Origin: JADKCL01 sp046329055 | Lineage (GTDB): Bacteria; Bacteroidota; Bacteroidia; J057; JADKCL01 | Direction: 5' to 3' | DNA length: 64,000 nucleotides | NCBI GenBank assembly: GCA_046329055.1 | Contig: JAXLVK010000008.1 | Location: forward strand, 26,236-90,235 | Shown here: piece after piece, positions 48,764-56,844 of the stretch | Layout: each line of letters starts with the position of its first letter | How positions within the stretch are numbered: position 1 is the first letter of the stretch | Program-made: the position numbers and the translations under genes | Notes under the pieces: generated by a model | Told to the model about the DNA's origin: nothing | The model's database searches: none | The model's input: only the letters and a program-made list of their open reading frames with translations

Positions 48764-49201
48764 TCAGTTACCGCAGTCACCAGCGGGCAAAACCTCCTTC
48801 AGGGTGTGCAATCCTTCCTTGTCCCAGGCCCACACCTCCTCCGCACTGCTCCGGCTACCGCCTTCTGTGCGGTCCACCCTGAGGCTCAGCTTGTCCCCGT
48901 CCATTTTGCCAGCAAATGAAGCCTGATAATCCTTGGCACTTTCTGTCTCATGGAGGCATTGCAGGGAGCCCGTGACCCCATTGTCGGCAGCGACTTCCAG
49001 CTCAGCAGTGAGGCTCACGCCATCGGCCTTGGACCGGAAACAATGTTTTCCCGGCTGCTTGTCCGTGCCATTGTTGGGACGGGCGGGATCCAGTGTCGGC
49101 GTCGGAGTGGTGCTGCTCTTGGTTTCCGTGCCACCCGTGCAGGCTGCGAAGAGGGTGACCATGGCCAAGGCGAGCAGGCGGAGGGAAAGGTGCATTTTCA
49201 T
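48764..49201 (-). CDS. Putative lipoprotein of unknown function
   Basis: 145 aa. The signal sequence MKMHLSLRLLALAMVTLFAAC has a lipobox FAAC, so the mature protein is probably lipid-anchored. After a Thr/Pro-rich linker (SSTTPTPTLDPARP) comes a ~100-aa beta-rich domain with three cysteines (KHCFRSKAD, LQCLHETE, AGDCGN). I do not recognise the family. It ends 185 bp upstream of the giant Ig-repeat gene and begins 28 bp downstream of plsY on the same strand, so it may be co-transcribed with plsY. Confidence 0.7.
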   Translation of the reverse strand: MKMHLSLRLLALAMVTLFAACTGGTETKSSTTPTPTLDPARPNNGTDKQPGKHCFRSKADGVSLTAELEVAADNGVTGSLQCLHETESAKDYQASFAGKMDGDKLSLRVDRTEGGSRSSAEEVWAWDKEGLHTLKEVLPAGDCGN

Positions 49202-49229
49202 GGATGTTCAGTTGATTTTCAGGGAAATG

Positions 49230-49898
49230 TCAGCGGAGCTTGCCGTCAAACCAGGTCGTCTTGTCCTCCTCGCCCTTCATGAGCCGGACGATGTTGCTGC
49301 GGTGCGTGTAAACCACCAAGAGGAACATCCCGAATCCCATGCCCACCAGCAGCCAATTGACAGGATGACTGGAGCTCAGGTCACGGATGAGGAGGAAAAT
49401 CGGGTAAATGAGCACCCCGCCCATGGAGGCGACAGCCACATACCGGTTCACGTAGAGGATCAGGATCCAACCCGCGAGGCAGATGAGGCTCGCCTGCCAA
49501 TTGGTCACGAGCATCATGCCCAGGAGGGTATTGATGCCCTTGCCGCCCTTGAAGCCGAAATAGACCGGCCACAGGTGCCCGATCACCGACAGCAAGCCAC
49601 AGATGATCGATTGCAATTCCAGGTCAAATCCGCTCAAGGCATGCGGCTGCGACGGCAACCACCAATGCGCAAAAAACGGCAATGCCGCTGAGAGCGAACC
49701 CTTCCCGATGTCCACCACCTGCGTGATCGCCCCCGCCTTGAAACCCAGTTCGCGGAACATGTTGGTGCTGCCCGCATTCAGCGAACCCAGCGTGCGAATG
49801 TCCACCCCATACAGGCCACGGCTCACGATCACAGCCGCATTGATCGACCCCAACAGGTACGGCACCAGGAGAATGCCAATGCTCAAAGCGATTTCCAC
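49230..49898 (-). CDS. plsY: Acyl-phosphate:glycerol-3-phosphate acyltransferase
   Basis: 222 aa from a GTG at 49898, the best start because the family begins at the first membrane helix (IGILLVPYLLGSINAAVIVS). The open frame continues up to 50111 but only through simple repeats (a Pro-Tyr stretch). PlsY landmarks are GSLNAGSTNMFRELGFKAG, DIGKGSL, IGHLWPVYFGFKGGKGINT and five or more TM helices. It acylates glycerol-3-phosphate with acyl-phosphate in the first step of phospholipid synthesis at the inner membrane. The mix of a rare start and intergenic repeats just upstream makes the start uncertain. Confidence 0.88.
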   Translation of the reverse strand: MEIALSIGILLVPYLLGSINAAVIVSRGLYGVDIRTLGSLNAGSTNMFRELGFKAGAITQVVDIGKGSLSAALPFFAHWWLPSQPHALSGFDLELQSIICGLLSVIGHLWPVYFGFKGGKGINTLLGMMLVTNWQASLICLAGWILILYVNRYVAVASMGGVLIYPIFLLIRDLSSSHPVNWLLVGMGFGMFLLVVYTHRSNIVRLMKGEEDKTTWFDGKLR

Positions 49899-50010
49899 GT
49901 CCCGAAAATAGAAAGAAAGCAATGAGCAATGAACAATGGAGAATGAATAATGAACAATGGAGAATGAACAATGAGTATAACTTAGTGCAAGGCGGCAATG
50001 TTGGGTAGGC

Positions 50011-50095
50011 GTAGGGTAGGGGTAGGGGTAGGGGTAGGGGTAGGGGTAGGGGTAGGGGTAGGGTAGGGGTTCAGAATCCTGAACCCCTACCCTAC
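50011..50095. repeat. (GGGGTA)n telomere-like array ending in a 17-bp hairpin
   Basis: From 50011 to 50070 the plus strand is about ten near-perfect copies of GGGGTA (two with GGG). The last copies form the left arm of a perfect 17-bp hairpin (50058-50074 with 50079-50095, loop AATC). The G-strand could fold into a G-quadruplex. It sits between plsY and the O-antigen-ligase-like gene, next to 'aatgaacaatg' repeats at 49917-49980. Confidence 0.85.
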
Positions 50096-50141
50096 GACGA
50101 CGATTGTTCATGATTCATTGTTGGTTATCAACTGTCAACTA

Positions 50142-51950
50142 TCACCTATCAACTGCAATGCTATCCAGCAGATGCGAGATCTTCTTGTAATAGTCATCAA
50201 ACCGTGGGTTTCCGGTATGGACCTGCCAATAGGCGATGGCTTCGCGGGCTTCGAGGAATTGGTTGGAGGCCATGCGGACCTCGGTGAGGTTCATGCGGAC
50301 ATCCTCGAAATGCGGGAAGAGCACAAGGGCCTCCTCCAGTTTGGCTTCCGCCCTGGGGTAGTCGCCCAGCATGGCGTAGGCCGCGCCGAGGTTGCTCAGG
50401 ACCTGTGGATGCCAGGGGTGCTGCCGCTCGGCATCCTCCAGGAAGGGCACCGATTCCGCGACCAAGCCCTGATTGAGGATCGACATGCTGCCGCGGTACC
50501 AGACGATGGGGGTGCCCGAAACGCAGTCCTTCAGGGATTGTACGGGGACAGGGATTGCCGTGCCTCACGCTCCACCCGCGGCCAATCTTACCGGCTCAGG
50601 CGACCATGACTTGTAGATTTCTTGGTCACCCTGCAGCCAAATGCCAAACATGGTCAACGATCCCACCGACAATGCCGCGAATGCACCCGCCAGCAACTTC
50701 CTCGGGTCCAATCCCTGCTTTTCCTCCGTGGGAGCAAGGGAAGGCTGCCCGACCAGCATCGCCACACAGACGACCATGTACACCACCAACTCGGGCCGCT
50801 CGGCGAGGAGGTTGGTCAGGGCAAATACCATCCAGGCCGTGAGGCCCACGCACAACCAGATAAGGGAGGTTTGCCCAGCCGCCCGTCGCAGCGCGCCAGC
50901 CACGCCATGCCAGGCCCAGCAAGGTGATGAATCCCCAGCCCGCCGAGTATGCCCCGCTCCGCCATCAGGTGCAGGAAATCGTTGTGCGCCTCCATGTAGT
51001 AGCAGGTCGCGAAGCTATGAAATTGCTCACCAAGCCCAGCCGCAGGATATGGTAATGCCAATGCCCGGCCCCGACGCCCAAGAGCGGCGATCCGGCGATC
51101 ATCTTGCCTGTTTTGTTCCACAGCGCCAATCGTTCCACGTGGAATCCATGGTCACCAGTGTGAGATCGACCGCAGCCACCTTGGTGTACATCCAGGCCAG
51201 TGCGACCAATCCACTGAGCATCGCCACCCCGATCAATGCCGGGCGCAACCATTTCAGCCGCTCATGCAAGCCCCGCAGGGGCCCCATGGCCAGGACACCC
51301 TCCGCCAACACTGCCACCGCAGCAGCCAATGCCAGCACAGCCCCGCTACTGCCGCCGATCGCCGTCAGCACCCCCGCCAAGGCCGTCATCGCAGCCCCCA
51401 ATATCCGCCAGATGCCCCTGTCCATCAATGCCAACCCCAACGACATCACCGTCAAGATCGCCATCACACCAGCGAGGAAGTTCGGATTGGCCATGACAGA
51501 GGCAGTCGGGTCGCCACCTCCAGGGATGCCACCTGCAATTCCCGCGATCTGCAGGAGCCGCACCCCGCCGATGATGACCGTCGCCACCGCAGCAGCGCGG
51601 AGCGTCTCCAGAAACAGTTCCTTCCGCTCCTGATAGCCCCAGGCCAGCACCATCACCAATCCCATGATCATGGTCCAGCGCATCACGTCCCAGAATGCCT
51701 CCAGCGGATGCAATGCGACGGTCAGGCTCAGGAATCCCATCCCCAAGAAGACCAGCATTGCGATCAAAGGCCATTTCCCAGTCGTCCGGACCACCTTCGG
51801 CCAAAGCCTGAACAGCGTCGCCCAGGCACCTGCGGCCACCAGTGCGATCACAGTCCACCGCACCGGACCGTACAGGTCAGGCATATTCGGCAGTGCCAGC
51901 AACGGCAACCCCGACAACAATACCCAAGGAATCCAGCGGACAAGCGACAT
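50142..51950 (-). CDS. O-antigen ligase-like membrane protein with C-terminal TPRs, multiply frameshifted
   Basis: The start MSLVRWIPWVLLSGLPLLA opens a protein with ~10 hydrophobic helices. The Wzy_C/WaaL-type loop is visible across frames: ERLALWNKTGKMIAGSPLLG, GAGHWHYHILRLGL, then EQFHSFATCYYMEAHNDFLH. After more helices (LIWLCVGLTAWMVFALTN) the tail has TPR-like helices (HPQVLSNLGAAYAMLGDYP). At least five shifts occur, near 51130, 51030, 50930-50900, 50575 and 50536. Adding one base repairs the 51030 and 50536 sites (LRLGLGEQF; YNPLKDCV). It probably ligates or polymerises glycans at the periplasmic face. It may be a sequencing-damaged intact gene. Confidence 0.72.
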
Positions 51951-52001
51951 GATTCAAAGATAGAGGCTGATCCCAAATAATCGTTCGGTCATCATTTCAG
52001 C

Positions 52002-52248
52002 TGTAGGGCAATCGCTCTCAATTTCGCCCGGGATTGAGGCGGCGGCCTCCGGCCGCACGCCGACCCTGCCGCTGGCATCTTGCCAGCGTAAACCGATAAT
52101 CCGATTAAATCTTCGGGATTCTGGAGTCCCTGCGCCAGTCCCGATAACCATCGGGATGAGCAGGATAGCCCGGCGCCTGCCCTGAGCCTTTCGAAGGGGC
52201 CGGGAGGCCACGGGCTCGAATGCGTTGCAGTTAAAAGCGATTGCCCTG
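52002..52248. mobile_element. Possible non-autonomous element (MITE-like)
   Basis: Inverted 12-bp ends AGGGCAATCGCT (52005-52016) and the exact inverse (52236-52247) bound a 243-bp non-coding block. ATTTCAGC occurs directly on both sides (51994-52001 and 52249-52256), which looks like an 8-bp target duplication. Inside are the GAGGCGGCGGCCTCCGGCCG motif and further small palindromes. No transposase is encoded. Confidence 0.45.
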
Positions 52249-52335
52249 ATTTCAGCGACAAATTCACCACAAAGGCACAAAGCCTACTGCACCCAGCTCA
52301 GTGCCTTGGTAGCAAAGACCAAGAAGCAGCAACCA

Positions 52336-53079
52336 TCAAGCAACCAGGAATTTGATCCCCGCCGAAACCAATACCAGGAACAAGCATCCCAAGATCACCC
52401 GGTTCCCATACCGCTTGGTCCCCAAGTACGACCCGACCAATCCCCCGACCACCACCGCCGCCACCCACCAGGCCATGCTCCCATCCAACAGGGAAAGTGA
52501 AGCCCGGTTCCCCAGCAAGCCAGAAATCGAATTCACCAAGATGAACAATGCAGAAACCCCACCCGCCTCCTTCACGCTCGTCCACCGGGCCAGGATCAGG
52601 ATAGGAGAGAGGAAAATGCCGCCACCGACCCCAATCAATCCCGAGATCCATCCCACCACCGCCCCGATCGGCAATGCAGCCAGCAAGGGCATGCGCCGCT
52701 TCTCCTCAGTTGCAGGCTGCAAATACCCCTTGAGCAGCATCACCACCCCCGACAGGATCAGGAACACCCCGGCACCCAGCTTGAAATAATGGGCATCCAA
52801 CTTCATCGCCCCAGCGATGTAGGCCATCGGCAATGAAGCAACCGCAAACGAAAGGAAGACGCGCAGGTCGAAATACCCCGCACGGATGAACCGGAATGCC
52901 GCGATCCCTGCCACCACGATGTTCAGGACCAGGGATATGGGCTTGATGGAATCCGTCGGAAATGAAAGCAAGGCCATCACCGCGAGGTAACCGGAAGCAC
53001 CCGCATGACCGATGCTAGAATACAGCGTCGCAATCACCAGGAACAAACCAGCCGCCAAGAGAATGAGGTCCATGCTCAT
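52336..53079 (-). CDS. TauE/SafE-family membrane permease
   Basis: 247 aa with eight hydrophobic helices in two halves. The first half carries SSIGHAGASGYLAVMAL and the second GLIGVGGGIFLSPIL, the paired glycine-rich signatures of the family. TauE/SafE proteins export sulfite or sulfoacetate, or move related small anions; substrate assignment is not possible from sequence. It is a single minus-strand gene with repeat-derived sequence on both sides. Confidence 0.9.
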   Translation of the reverse strand: MSMDLILLAAGLFLVIATLYSSIGHAGASGYLAVMALLSFPTDSIKPISLVLNIVVAGIAAFRFIRAGYFDLRVFLSFAVASLPMAYIAGAMKLDAHYFKLGAGVFLILSGVVMLLKGYLQPATEEKRRMPLLAALPIGAVVGWISGLIGVGGGIFLSPILILARWTSVKEAGGVSALFILVNSISGLLGNRASLSLLDGSMAWWVAAVVVGGLVGSYLGTKRYGNRVILGCLFLVLVSAGIKFLVA

Positions 53080-53120
53080 GCCAGCAAGTTACGACAATGT
53101 GGGTTTGTGATGGTTGAACC

Positions 53121-53343
53121 ACCATGTCATGTCGAGCGCAGCCGAGAACTGCGAAGCACATCACGAGTACCCGAGAAGATGGACGACAACGAGTACATCT
53201 AGCGAGTATAGTAGCAGGCCACGCATTTCCAGCAACGGGACCAATCATGAATTATTACACGCACCGCTTCAGGAGGAGGTGTATCAGCATGCGCTAGATG
53301 TCTCGGCTCCAGCCCCTTGGGCTTCCGCTCGACATGACATGGT
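53121..53343. repeat. Palindromic intergenic element with 18-bp inverted ends
   Basis: The left end (53121-53138) reads ACCATGTCATGTCGAGCG and its exact inverse is at 53326-53343. Inside are 'tacatctagcgag' and 'cgctagatgtctcgg'. The related words CATGTCGAG and GACATCTAGC occur at about 42390-42430, so this is a dispersed family. The right end runs straight into the 'accaaggcacaaag' 3'-end palindrome at 53360-53428. Confidence 0.6.
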
Positions 53344-53359
53344 TGGAAGGATTCCAGCC

Positions 53360-53428
53360 CACCAAGGCACAAAGCCGCAAGCTGAGTCCCAGCATGCAGC
53401 TTCGTGCCTTGGTGCCTTTGTGGCGAAA
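53360..53428 (-). terminator. 3'-end palindrome of the SRPBCC gene
   Basis: The arms 'accaaggcacaaagc' and 'tgccttggtgcctttgtgg' face each other just past the gene ending at 53437. Equivalent sequence lies downstream of the genes ending at 15799 and 52336. The recurrent 3' location suggests a terminator or mRNA-stabilising role (inference). Confidence 0.4.
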
Positions 53429-53436
53429 AGAGAGAC

Positions 53437-53886
53437 TTACCGCCCCTCGGCGATGTCCTTCAGGATCGCCAATGCCTTGGGGAAGGATTCCTCCATGAAT
53501 CCGCTCCATGCCTCCAGGGACTCCAGGACTACGTCTAGCCGGGTGCCGGATCCATTGCTGCTCAGAAAATAGCTTTCCTCGGCATTGGCCCAGCCACCTT
53601 CCGATTGCGGGGGAGCGACCACCAATTGGCCCTCCTTCATTTCGCCTTGGTGCCGGAAGGTCATCTGCACATTCGGGATGAGGCGTTCGATCACGGCGGC
53701 CATGCCTGAGTTGGCGTCGCCGAGGAATTGGATGGGGCTGCCTTCCTTCCAGTCGCTGATGGCATGGGACTCCGCACCAAATGCAGAGGTCCAGCGGCGA
53801 TAGGTAGCGTCCTCCCACAATGCCAGCCACACAGCCTCAGCCGGTGCCGCGATGTCGATGGTGAATTCGAGTTTCTTTAAAGACAT
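53437..53886 (-). CDS. SRPBCC (AHSA1-like) domain protein
   Basis: 149 aa. The START-like pattern is clear: FTIDIAAPAEAVWLALWEDATYRRW at the start, WKEGSPIQFLGD, and a long final helix (GFMEESFPKALAILKDIAE). It is intracellular and likely binds a small hydrophobic ligand; the function is unknown. It lies 25 bp downstream of the PhnB-like gene on the same strand and is probably co-transcribed with it. Confidence 0.87.
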   Translation of the reverse strand: MSLKKLEFTIDIAAPAEAVWLALWEDATYRRWTSAFGAESHAISDWKEGSPIQFLGDANSGMAAVIERLIPNVQMTFRHQGEMKEGQLVVAPPQSEGGWANAEESYFLSSNGSGTRLDVVLESLEAWSGFMEESFPKALAILKDIAEGR

Positions 53887-53911
53887 ATCAATTCGGGGTT
53901 ATAGAGTAAGC

Positions 53912-54391
53912 TCACTGATCCCCATCCGCCGCGGCGCGCAGCACGGCGATGTCGATCTTGTTCATCCCAAGCATTGCCTGCATGGACCGGGATGCCCTTG
54001 CGGGGTCGGGATCGCCGAGGCATTCCATGAGCGCATTTGGAATGATCTGCCAGCTCACGCCAAACTTGTCCTTGAGCCAACCGCAGCGGCTTTCTTGTCC
54101 GCCGTCGGCAGTGAGGGCATTCCAGTAGTAGTCCACCTCTTCCTGATCGGCGCAGCGCACGAAGAACGAGAATGCCTCGGAAAGCTTGAAATGCGGCCCG
54201 CCATTGAGCAGGGTGAATTCCTGATCGGCCAGGCGGAGGGTGGCGGTCATCACCGACCCGGCAGGCATGGGCGCGCCAGCACCATAGCGGGACACGGCCA
54301 AGACCTCGGCATCCGGGAAGATCGATGTGTACAGGTTCATCGCCTCCTCGGCATTCTGGTCAAACCAGAGGAATGGGGTAATTTTTTTCAT
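53912..54391 (-). CDS. PhnB-like VOC-fold protein
   Basis: 159 aa from ATG at 54391 (MKKITPFLWFDQNAEEAMN). Family stretches are YTSIFPDAEVL, LLNGGPHFKLSEAFSFFV and the C-terminal FGVSWQIIPNALMECL. These '3-demethylubiquinone-9 3-methyltransferase-like' (PhnB) proteins have a glyoxalase/bleomycin-resistance fold; the enzymatic role is not established despite the name. A longer frame to 54481 adds nothing recognisable. It probably forms a two-gene operon with the downstream SRPBCC gene. Confidence 0.9.
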   Translation of the reverse strand: MKKITPFLWFDQNAEEAMNLYTSIFPDAEVLAVSRYGAGAPMPAGSVMTATLRLADQEFTLLNGGPHFKLSEAFSFFVRCADQEEVDYYWNALTADGGQESRCGWLKDKFGVSWQIIPNALMECLGDPDPARASRSMQAMLGMNKIDIAVLRAAADGDQ

Positions 54392-54591
54392 TGGGCAATC
54401 ATGGATGGGTGCAACACACGGGCGCAGACTTCCGCAACCCGATGGAACAAAGGTCGATGGAAACAGTGGATGTTGGCGCATACCATTTGCGACAAATCAG
54501 AGAGGGGATTCCGAACGGGCAAATTTGGAGGCGGCGGTATTGCCTGTTTCCAGATTGCATTTGCAGAGATCAAGAGTCGCCTTGCCTGCCA

Positions 54592-55269
54592 ATGAACAGA
54601 TGGAATGGATTGTCTGATCGCCTGAGGCCCATGGTATTGGGTTGGACACTGCTGTTGCTGTCCGCTTATGCGGGGCATGCACAAGTCCGGTTTTACAGGG
54701 GTGATACATTGCCCGTGAGTTCGGGGATGCGGGCATGGTTCCTGGACACCATCCAGAACCAATTGTACATGGACACCTTGCCTTATTGGCAACGCGTTCC
54801 TGTGTCCGGCATCCGCAATGTGGAGGTGCTGGGTGAATGCCTCGTGGTGCATACCAGCGCTGGCTACGAAGTGTGGCGGGGCGCAAGCGGACCGAGGTAC
54901 ATTTTCACGCAATACCATGCGGACGGCAACGGCTTTGTCGCGTATCAAGACGAAAAACAAGGCAACCGCATCCTGGCTGGACCCGACCTGGACCGGATCA
55001 CATATTCCTTCCAGAATTGGAGTGCATGCGAACTCAAGGTGCAAGCGCAATCCATCGCGGGTTCCGTGGGGTATTGCCTGCCTTATGATCCGAACCTCGT
55101 TGCCTTCAGTTGTAACGAATGGCGCTCATGGGGTCTCATTGGTCCGGGCGGTCAGTGGCTCATCCCACCGCAATATGACGGCCCCTTTCGCTTCAAGAAC
55201 GGCTTCGCCACCGTGCAAGCCTACGGACAGCGCCTTACCATCAATGAAAAAGGCACCCGGGTGGAGTAG
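54592..55269 (+). CDS. Secreted WG-repeat-like protein
   Basis: 225 aa from ATG at 54592 (MNRWNGLSDRLRP); an ATG at 54631 gives a tighter signal peptide (MVLGWTLLLLSAYAGHAQ). The middle is unassigned. The end has one clear WG-type unit (WRSWGLIGPGGQWLIPPQYDG) and then FRFKNGFATVQAYGQ. It is exported to the periplasm or beyond. It resembles the end of the WG lipoprotein at 29991-31447 but lacks a lipobox. It is encoded opposite the surrounding minus-strand operons. Confidence 0.78.
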   Translation: MNRWNGLSDRLRPMVLGWTLLLLSAYAGHAQVRFYRGDTLPVSSGMRAWFLDTIQNQLYMDTLPYWQRVPVSGIRNVEVLGECLVVHTSAGYEVWRGASGPRYIFTQYHADGNGFVAYQDEKQGNRILAGPDLDRITYSFQNWSACELKVQAQSIAGSVGYCLPYDPNLVAFSCNEWRSWGLIGPGGQWLIPPQYDGPFRFKNGFATVQAYGQRLTINEKGTRVE

Positions 55270-55380
55270 GGGGGATGAGGAAATGCAGGCGGCGCAGGAA
55301 TTGATGACACGTTACCATACCCGACGCCGAATATTTGGCGTTGTTTTGCAAGGTGTAATTTGGGATCGTGCCATCAAATA

Positions 55381-55839
55381 TCAACGCCTAGATCCCCACT
55401 GCCGGACCAGGCTTGCTACCACACAAGCGAAAAATAGCGACAGTCCTCCCAGAACCAGCATTGCCCCCCAAGGGAGAAGCGCATCGGTCACCTCATTGGG
55501 TTCCAAAGCATTTTGACCCATGTGATAGTATCCCGCTCCAAACGTGAAGAGTGTGAATGCGGTGGATCGCCGCTGGGTCAGGATCAAATCAAAGGTCCAG
55601 GGCCGGATGATCGCCATGAAGGCCGCTACTTCCAAGCACATGACCAGCGTCCCCAGCAAAAAATCCGCCTCCAGGTCTTGGTGTGGTACAAGTGTTCCTG
55701 CCAATTTACGTTGCTCCAGAAATGCCGCTATCATCCTGCATTGGCAGATGGCGGCGCAGACCATCATGCACACAAACAGTGGCCACGCCGGGCGGAAGGT
55801 TGCGAGGGACGCAGGTGGGGTATGTTGTGGTTGTTCCAT
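55381..55839 (-). CDS. Four-helix membrane protein, paralogue 3 of a tandem set
   Basis: 152 aa with about four TM helices. Key words shared with the two genes upstream are PLFVCMMVCAAICQCRMI near the N-terminus, a middle helix followed by IIRPW, and a final glycine-rich helix. It is the most divergent of the three, with CQCRMI where the others have CQYWMI. It follows paralogue 2 by 12 bp in an apparent four-gene operon (57498 to 55381). The function is unknown. Confidence 0.8.
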   Translation of the reverse strand: MEQPQHTPPASLATFRPAWPLFVCMMVCAAICQCRMIAAFLEQRKLAGTLVPHQDLEADFLLGTLVMCLEVAAFMAIIRPWTFDLILTQRRSTAFTLFTFGAGYYHMGQNALEPNEVTDALLPWGAMLVLGGLSLFFACVVASLVRQWGSRR

Positions 55840-55851
55840 GTTTCGATCAGT

Positions 55852-56337
55852 TCAAAGTAGCCCCTTCCGTTTCAAATAATCATGCCTCATTTGCCTGAAA
55901 AACCATGCGCCGGCACCAAGAAGGAGCAGCACAAGCGCACCCAAAAACAGGAATGCGGACCACAGGGCTTGTGCCTGATTGACTCCGCTGGCATGCGTCA
56001 AGTTCATAAAGTGGTAGAATGTAGCAACGAACATAAGGAGGCAGAGTGCCAAGGATCGGCCAAGATTCTGGAAGACTTGGTAGGACCAAGGTCGTAACAC
56101 CAGCAGGGTGACGACGATTTCCACAACCATCAATAAGGTATTGTTCGGCAAGTCGGAGCGGACATTTCCATAATAGGATTCATACTTGATCCGCTCTCCG
56201 ATCATGGGATCCAAATAATGACTCCGTATCATCCAATACTGACAAACCGCCGCCCAAGCCAGCACGCAGAGGAAAATGGGCCATCCAAGGCGGAGGGAAA
56301 TTAGGAATCGTAGGAGGGTATCTAGTCGATGCGCCAT
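55852..56337 (-). CDS. Four-helix membrane protein, paralogue 2 of a tandem set
   Basis: 161 aa. Shared signatures with paralogue 1 are GWPIFLCVLAWAAVCQYWMIRSH, LVLRPWSYQVF, LMFVATFYHF and a terminal LLLLGAGAWF helix followed by basic residues. It has four predicted TM helices and a short loop after the first that varies most between copies. It begins 11 bp after paralogue 1. No enzymatic motif is visible. Confidence 0.82.
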   Translation of the reverse strand: MAHRLDTLLRFLISLRLGWPIFLCVLAWAAVCQYWMIRSHYLDPMIGERIKYESYYGNVRSDLPNNTLLMVVEIVVTLLVLRPWSYQVFQNLGRSLALCLLMFVATFYHFMNLTHASGVNQAQALWSAFLFLGALVLLLLGAGAWFFRQMRHDYLKRKGLL

Positions 56338-56348
56338 ACTTCAATGGT

Positions 56349-56825
56349 TCAGATATCCCCTCGCCTCCGCTTTCGTCCATCGACAATGCGTTTCACCAGT
56401 CCCGCACCTGCACCCAAGAACAGCAGCGCAATCGATCCCAACAGCATGCCCCCGGTCCAGCCCAGCTGAATCTCATTCACCCTTCCTGAAGATTGTGTGG
56501 TCAGGAGGTGGTAAAATGAGGCCACAAACATGATCAAGGCCAATCCTCCCGCCCTCGTTGCAGTATCCAATATCTCGTAGGACCAAGGCCGGATGATGGC
56601 GAGGAACAAAATGAATTCCAGACAGGTGAAGATCAGATTGTGGGGCAGGTCCCAATCCATGTTGCCATTGTCGCCGGGGTTGCCCGTGGAGCGGTGATCT
56701 TTCAAATGACTCCGAATCATCCAATACTGACAATAGGCCGTCCAAATCACCACGCACAGGAAGATGAGCCACCCGAAGCGGATTCTTGGGAAATGAACGG
56801 TATGGACTGTTGGTGGTGGCCTCAT
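56349..56825 (-). CDS. Four-helix membrane protein, paralogue 1 of a tandem set
   Basis: 158 aa from ATG at 56825 (MRPPPTVHTVHFPR); longer frames would overlap the preceding gene. It contains GWLIFLCVVIWTAYCQYWMIRSH, AIIRPWSYEILD, LIMFVASFYHLL and LLFLGAGAGLVK. It starts 19 bp after the SUKH-like gene. The three copies clearly arose by tandem duplication. Confidence 0.82.
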   Translation of the reverse strand: MRPPPTVHTVHFPRIRFGWLIFLCVVIWTAYCQYWMIRSHLKDHRSTGNPGDNGNMDWDLPHNLIFTCLEFILFLAIIRPWSYEILDTATRAGGLALIMFVASFYHLLTTQSSGRVNEIQLGWTGGMLLGSIALLFLGAGAGLVKRIVDGRKRRRGDI

Positions 56826-56844
56826 CTCGAAGCGGTAAACGGAA

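Noticed and set aside
50011..50095. True telomere or linear replicon end
   Set aside because: Normal genes continue on both sides without interruption, so this is an internal array.
49899..50111. N-terminal extension of plsY with a Pro-Tyr repeat
   Set aside because: It is the translated (GGGGTA)n and 'aatgaacaatg' intergenic repeats; PlsY homologues begin at the first membrane helix.
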